Below, in pieces: positions 6,267 to 8,156 of a stretch of 8,156 nt of DNA; positions within the stretch are counted from its first letter, which is position 1; each line of letters begins with the position of its first letter. The stretch comes from a bacterium (GTDB lineage Bacteria; JAHJDO01). The stretch spans positions 1 to 8,156 of the forward strand of contig JAGMBN010000054.1 in the NCBI GenBank assembly GCA_023129655.1, in the 5' to 3' direction. The notes beneath the pieces are model-generated. The model saw only the letters and a list, made by a program, of their open reading frames with translations, was not told the origin of the DNA and searched no databases. Both the position numbers and the translations under genes were made by a program.

Positions 6267-6964
6267 ATTAATCTGTGCTCCTTAAAACTGAAATAGCCTT
6301 CGGTTCCTATAATAATATGATCCAGCACATTAACATCCACAGTGCCAAGCGCTTTGATCAATACCTGCGTTATGTTCTTATCCTCCTCTGAGGCTGTAAG
6401 ACTTCCTCCCGGATGGTTATGCGCAAGAATAACAGAGACAGCTTTGTTTTTTAACGCATACTCCACTACTTTACGAGGATAAACCACAGCTTTATTTACA
6501 GTGCCAACGTGTATCGTCTCTGCTTTAACGGGTCTGTTGGCTGTGTTAAGGAAAATAACTTTAAATATCTCATCCTTAGCTCCTCTTAATGAAGCTTGCA
6601 AGTAATTATAAACTGCTTTTGGGGAAGATATCACATTCTCTTGTTCCAGAAGCGACTCCAATAAGTATAAGGAAACAACATCCTTTAATAGGTTGATGAG
6701 CATACCTGCATTTGCGCCTATTCCATTTATTTTTTTTAATTCTTCTATTTCTGCGTCAAGAACATTTCTAATGCTTTTGAACTTTTTAAGCAACGCTTTG
6801 GCAACAGGCTTTGTATCCTTGCGAGGTATTGCGTAGGTGAGCATTAACTCAAGAATTTCATAGTCATGCCAATTATTCAATCCGCTCTTTTGATATTTTT
6901 GCCTGATTCTCTGTCTATGGTTCAGATAATCAGGTTTTATAACTTGTTTTCTACTGCTTTGCAT
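6263..6964 (-). CDS. radC: RadC/UPF0758 family JAMM-domain protein
   Basis: This 233-residue cytoplasmic protein is of the usual family length. An N-terminal helical part (DYLNHRQRIRQKYQKSG, 12-28; YAIPRKDTKP, 44-53) leads to a helix-hairpin-helix-like KKINGIGANAG (77-87) and the C-terminal JAMM/MPN metalloprotease-like domain. The JAMM ligands are present: H182 and H184 in AHNHPGG, with S192 and D195 (HxHP-x6-S-x2-D), and a likely Glu at E132. The metal site therefore looks intact. The family name comes from an old DNA-repair assignment that was later traced to another gene; its real role is uncertain. The start at 6964 has GAGGA (6968-6972) close upstream, inside the preceding gene, and the two reading frames overlap by 28 bases. 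The stop overlaps the GT4 start. Sitting between two glycosyltransferases is odd, and may be only co-transcription. Confidence 0.94.
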   Translation of the reverse strand: MQSSRKQVIKPDYLNHRQRIRQKYQKSGLNNWHDYEILELMLTYAIPRKDTKPVAKALLKKFKSIRNVLDAEIEELKKINGIGANAGMLINLLKDVVSLYLLESLLEQENVISSPKAVYNYLQASLRGAKDEIFKVIFLNTANRPVKAETIHVGTVNKAVVYPRKVVEYALKNKAVSVILAHNHPGGSLTASEEDKNITQVLIKALGTVDVNVLDHIIIGTEGYFSFKEHRLI

Positions 6965-7995
6965 ACTTCCTCAACAGTTACCGCATCCATACAATAGTGT
7001 TTATCCTGCCTGCAAACAGGTTTCTTACATCCCACACAAAAGGCGTCTTTTTTCTGTATAACAATATGTTTCTCTCCATACGGCCGCCATATTCCTGGGT
7101 CACCTGGCCCAAATAAGGCAATAACAGGAGTATTAACCGCAGAAGCAATATGAGTTGCGCAGGTATCAACACTTACAAGAAGGTCTGCCCTTCTCAGAAG
7201 TTCTGTATATTGGCCAAGGTTCATTCTGCAATTTGAAATTACAGGCTTGACGCGCATATTACTCTCTATTTCTTTTATTAGATCAGCATCATCAGGTCCT
7301 CCCGATACGCACACTTTTACTTTAAGTTTTTCTATTATAAAATCCCCAACCTGTGCAAACCTATCCGATTTCCATTGATATGATGTATTGCTTCCGGGGT
7401 GTATGCACACAAGAGTATCTGTTTTTGCTACATTGCGCTCTTTCAGAAAACTTTCACACCATTTCTGATTTTTATGTGATTCTCTAATATGAGGTCTACG
7501 GTCTTTAGCACGGAATCCTGCCATTTCTATGAGTTTCAGCCAGCTGTCCACTTCATGAGATACTTCTGCTGCAGGATATTTCCACATGGGTCTGTTCCAG
7601 TAAAGAGGCGCTTTCACTTTATCTGTTAACAAGAATCCTCTATGGCGGTAATTATAGCCTATACGTTTCTTTGCCCCAGACCAAAATGCTATAAGGTTGC
7701 TCGTAAGCCTTGTATCCAAAACTATCGCAAGGTCATAGCCCTGAATCGGCAGGCTCTTAGCAAATCTCCATATTAAAAACAAGTTTTTTCCATTTCCCCC
7801 ACAGTCAAAATACGCAATATAATCAGCAAGCTCCTGCTCTTCAACAATTGATTTGAGATCAGTAGGGGCAACCAAAGTTATATGCGCGTCAGGTAGATTC
7901 TCTCTGACTGTTCTTATTGCAGGGAACGTTACAACTGTATCCCCTATGCGTAAGAGATCTAGTATTAAGATATTTTTTAACTCTAAGATATTCAT
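6937..7995 (-). CDS. GT9-family glycosyltransferase (ADP-heptose:LPS heptosyltransferase-like)
   Basis: This 352-residue GT-B enzyme of the type that adds heptose to the LPS inner core from ADP-heptose shows the typical N-terminal LLRIGDTVVTFPAIRTVRENLP (14-35), with D19 at the position of the catalytic Asp. The donor half has HPGSNTSYQWKSDRF (199-213), VDTCATHIASA (276-286) and LFGPGDPGIWRPYG (294-307). A C-terminal cysteine set (C320, C323, C328, C335 followed by M336) is common in WaaF-like members. Whether it is heptosyltransferase I, II or III, or uses another sugar, is not decidable, so no symbol is given. The ATG at 7995 is the first possible start in the frame, but it has no Shine-Dalgarno sequence. 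The gene lies 38 bases after the lpxB-like gene and overlaps radC. Confidence 0.92.
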   Translation of the reverse strand: MNILELKNILILDLLRIGDTVVTFPAIRTVRENLPDAHITLVAPTDLKSIVEEQELADYIAYFDCGGNGKNLFLIWRFAKSLPIQGYDLAIVLDTRLTSNLIAFWSGAKKRIGYNYRHRGFLLTDKVKAPLYWNRPMWKYPAAEVSHEVDSWLKLIEMAGFRAKDRRPHIRESHKNQKWCESFLKERNVAKTDTLVCIHPGSNTSYQWKSDRFAQVGDFIIEKLKVKVCVSGGPDDADLIKEIESNMRVKPVISNCRMNLGQYTELLRRADLLVSVDTCATHIASAVNTPVIALFGPGDPGIWRPYGEKHIVIQKKDAFCVGCKKPVCRQDKHYCMDAVTVEEVCKAVENKL

Positions 7996-8003
7996 AGTTG
8001 AAG

Positions 8004-8027
8004 TTAGAATATTAGGTATTGATTCAT
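8004..8027 (-). other. Seven-codon mini-ORF before the GT9 gene
   Basis: On the minus strand ATG (8025-8027) starts a 7-residue frame, MNQYLIF, with TAA at 8004-8006, eight bases before the GT9 ATG. Purine-rich GGAGG and TAGGT stretches lie upstream. It could pass ribosomes on to the GT9 start, which has no site of its own. It may equally be chance. Confidence 0.25.
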
Positions 8028-8033
8028 AACTAC

Positions 8034-8156
8034 CTATCCCTCCAGCATTTGATATATGCTCTCTGCTGCTCTTTTACTTGCGCCCAGGCTTCCAAGCTGT
8101 TCTGTTATTTTGGATAATCTATTTTTTATATCTCTTGTTTTTTCATTGCTGTCTAC
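8034..8156 (-). CDS. lpxB: Probable lipid-A-disaccharide synthase LpxB, C-terminal end (rest outside the window)
   Basis: The minus strand is open from the right edge to a TAG at 8034-8036, giving 40 residues. They end LGSLGASKRAAESIYQMLEG. The pattern LGxxGASxRAAExI is typical of the C-terminus of LpxB, the GT19 enzyme that joins UDP-2,3-diacylglucosamine and lipid X into the lipid A disaccharide. Reading as coding is supported by its smooth run into a stop 38 bases before the GT9 gene on the same strand. The evidence is short. A Kdo transferase or another GT-B protein could end similarly; the waaA product in this window ends with a loosely similar GASKRNLEII. LpxB fits best, with heptosyltransferase-like and other surface-glycan genes following in the operon. 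Confidence 0.6.
   Translation of the reverse strand, partial: VDSNEKTRDIKNRLSKITEQLGSLGASKRAAESIYQMLEG

Noticed and set aside
1..8156. CRISPR array, integrase/attachment sites, toxin-antitoxin or phage-defence genes
   Set aside because: No spaced direct repeats, recombinase motifs or such protein families are seen. The coding capacity is filled by recognised housekeeping and envelope genes.

Overview
The window is AT-rich and reads like a chromosome segment of a Gram-negative-type bacterium, possibly from a poorly cultured lineage. The evidence for an LPS-bearing outer membrane is a Kdo transferase (waaA/kdtA), a GT9 heptosyltransferase-like protein and a C-terminal fragment that looks like LpxB. 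The phylum cannot be fixed from this sequence alone. A prolyl-tRNA synthetase without the INS editing domain and a zinc-knuckle (C+) form of ribosomal protein L28 are useful lineage markers.

Layout from left to right. (1) The 3' two thirds of recJ (+) runs in from the left edge and meets rpmB (L28, -) tail to tail, with the two stop codons sharing four bases. (2) A gene-free stretch of about 308 bp follows. It holds a good extended -10 promoter for rpmB, a GC-richer repeat-like block with imperfect terminal inverted repeats, and a rho-independent terminator for the operon on its right. (3) A leftward two-gene operon, a TauE/SafE-type permease then waaA/kdtA, is joined by an ATGA overlap. It starts from a near-consensus promoter so close to the permease ATG that the mRNA should be almost leaderless. 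(4) From the same 132-bp intergenic region a second near-consensus promoter drives proS (+). (5) Converging on proS is a tightly packed leftward operon: lpxB-like fragment (cut by the right edge), GT9 glycosyltransferase, radC-family JAMM protein, GT4 glycosyltransferase. Its last two junctions overlap by 28 and 4 bases.

How it fits together: the kdtA operon and the right-hand operon both look like cell-envelope (lipid A, core and surface glycan) genes, with housekeeping genes (recJ, rpmB, proS) between them. RadC is the functional outsider in the glycosyltransferase operon, and the permease is the outsider beside kdtA.

I see no CRISPR array, tRNA or rRNA, transposase, toxin-antitoxin pair or defence system. 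The window is mostly ordinary. The points that deserve a second look are the INS-less ProS, the apparent leaderless permease transcript, the repeat-like block at about 1352-1537, and the embedded, doubly overlapping radC.
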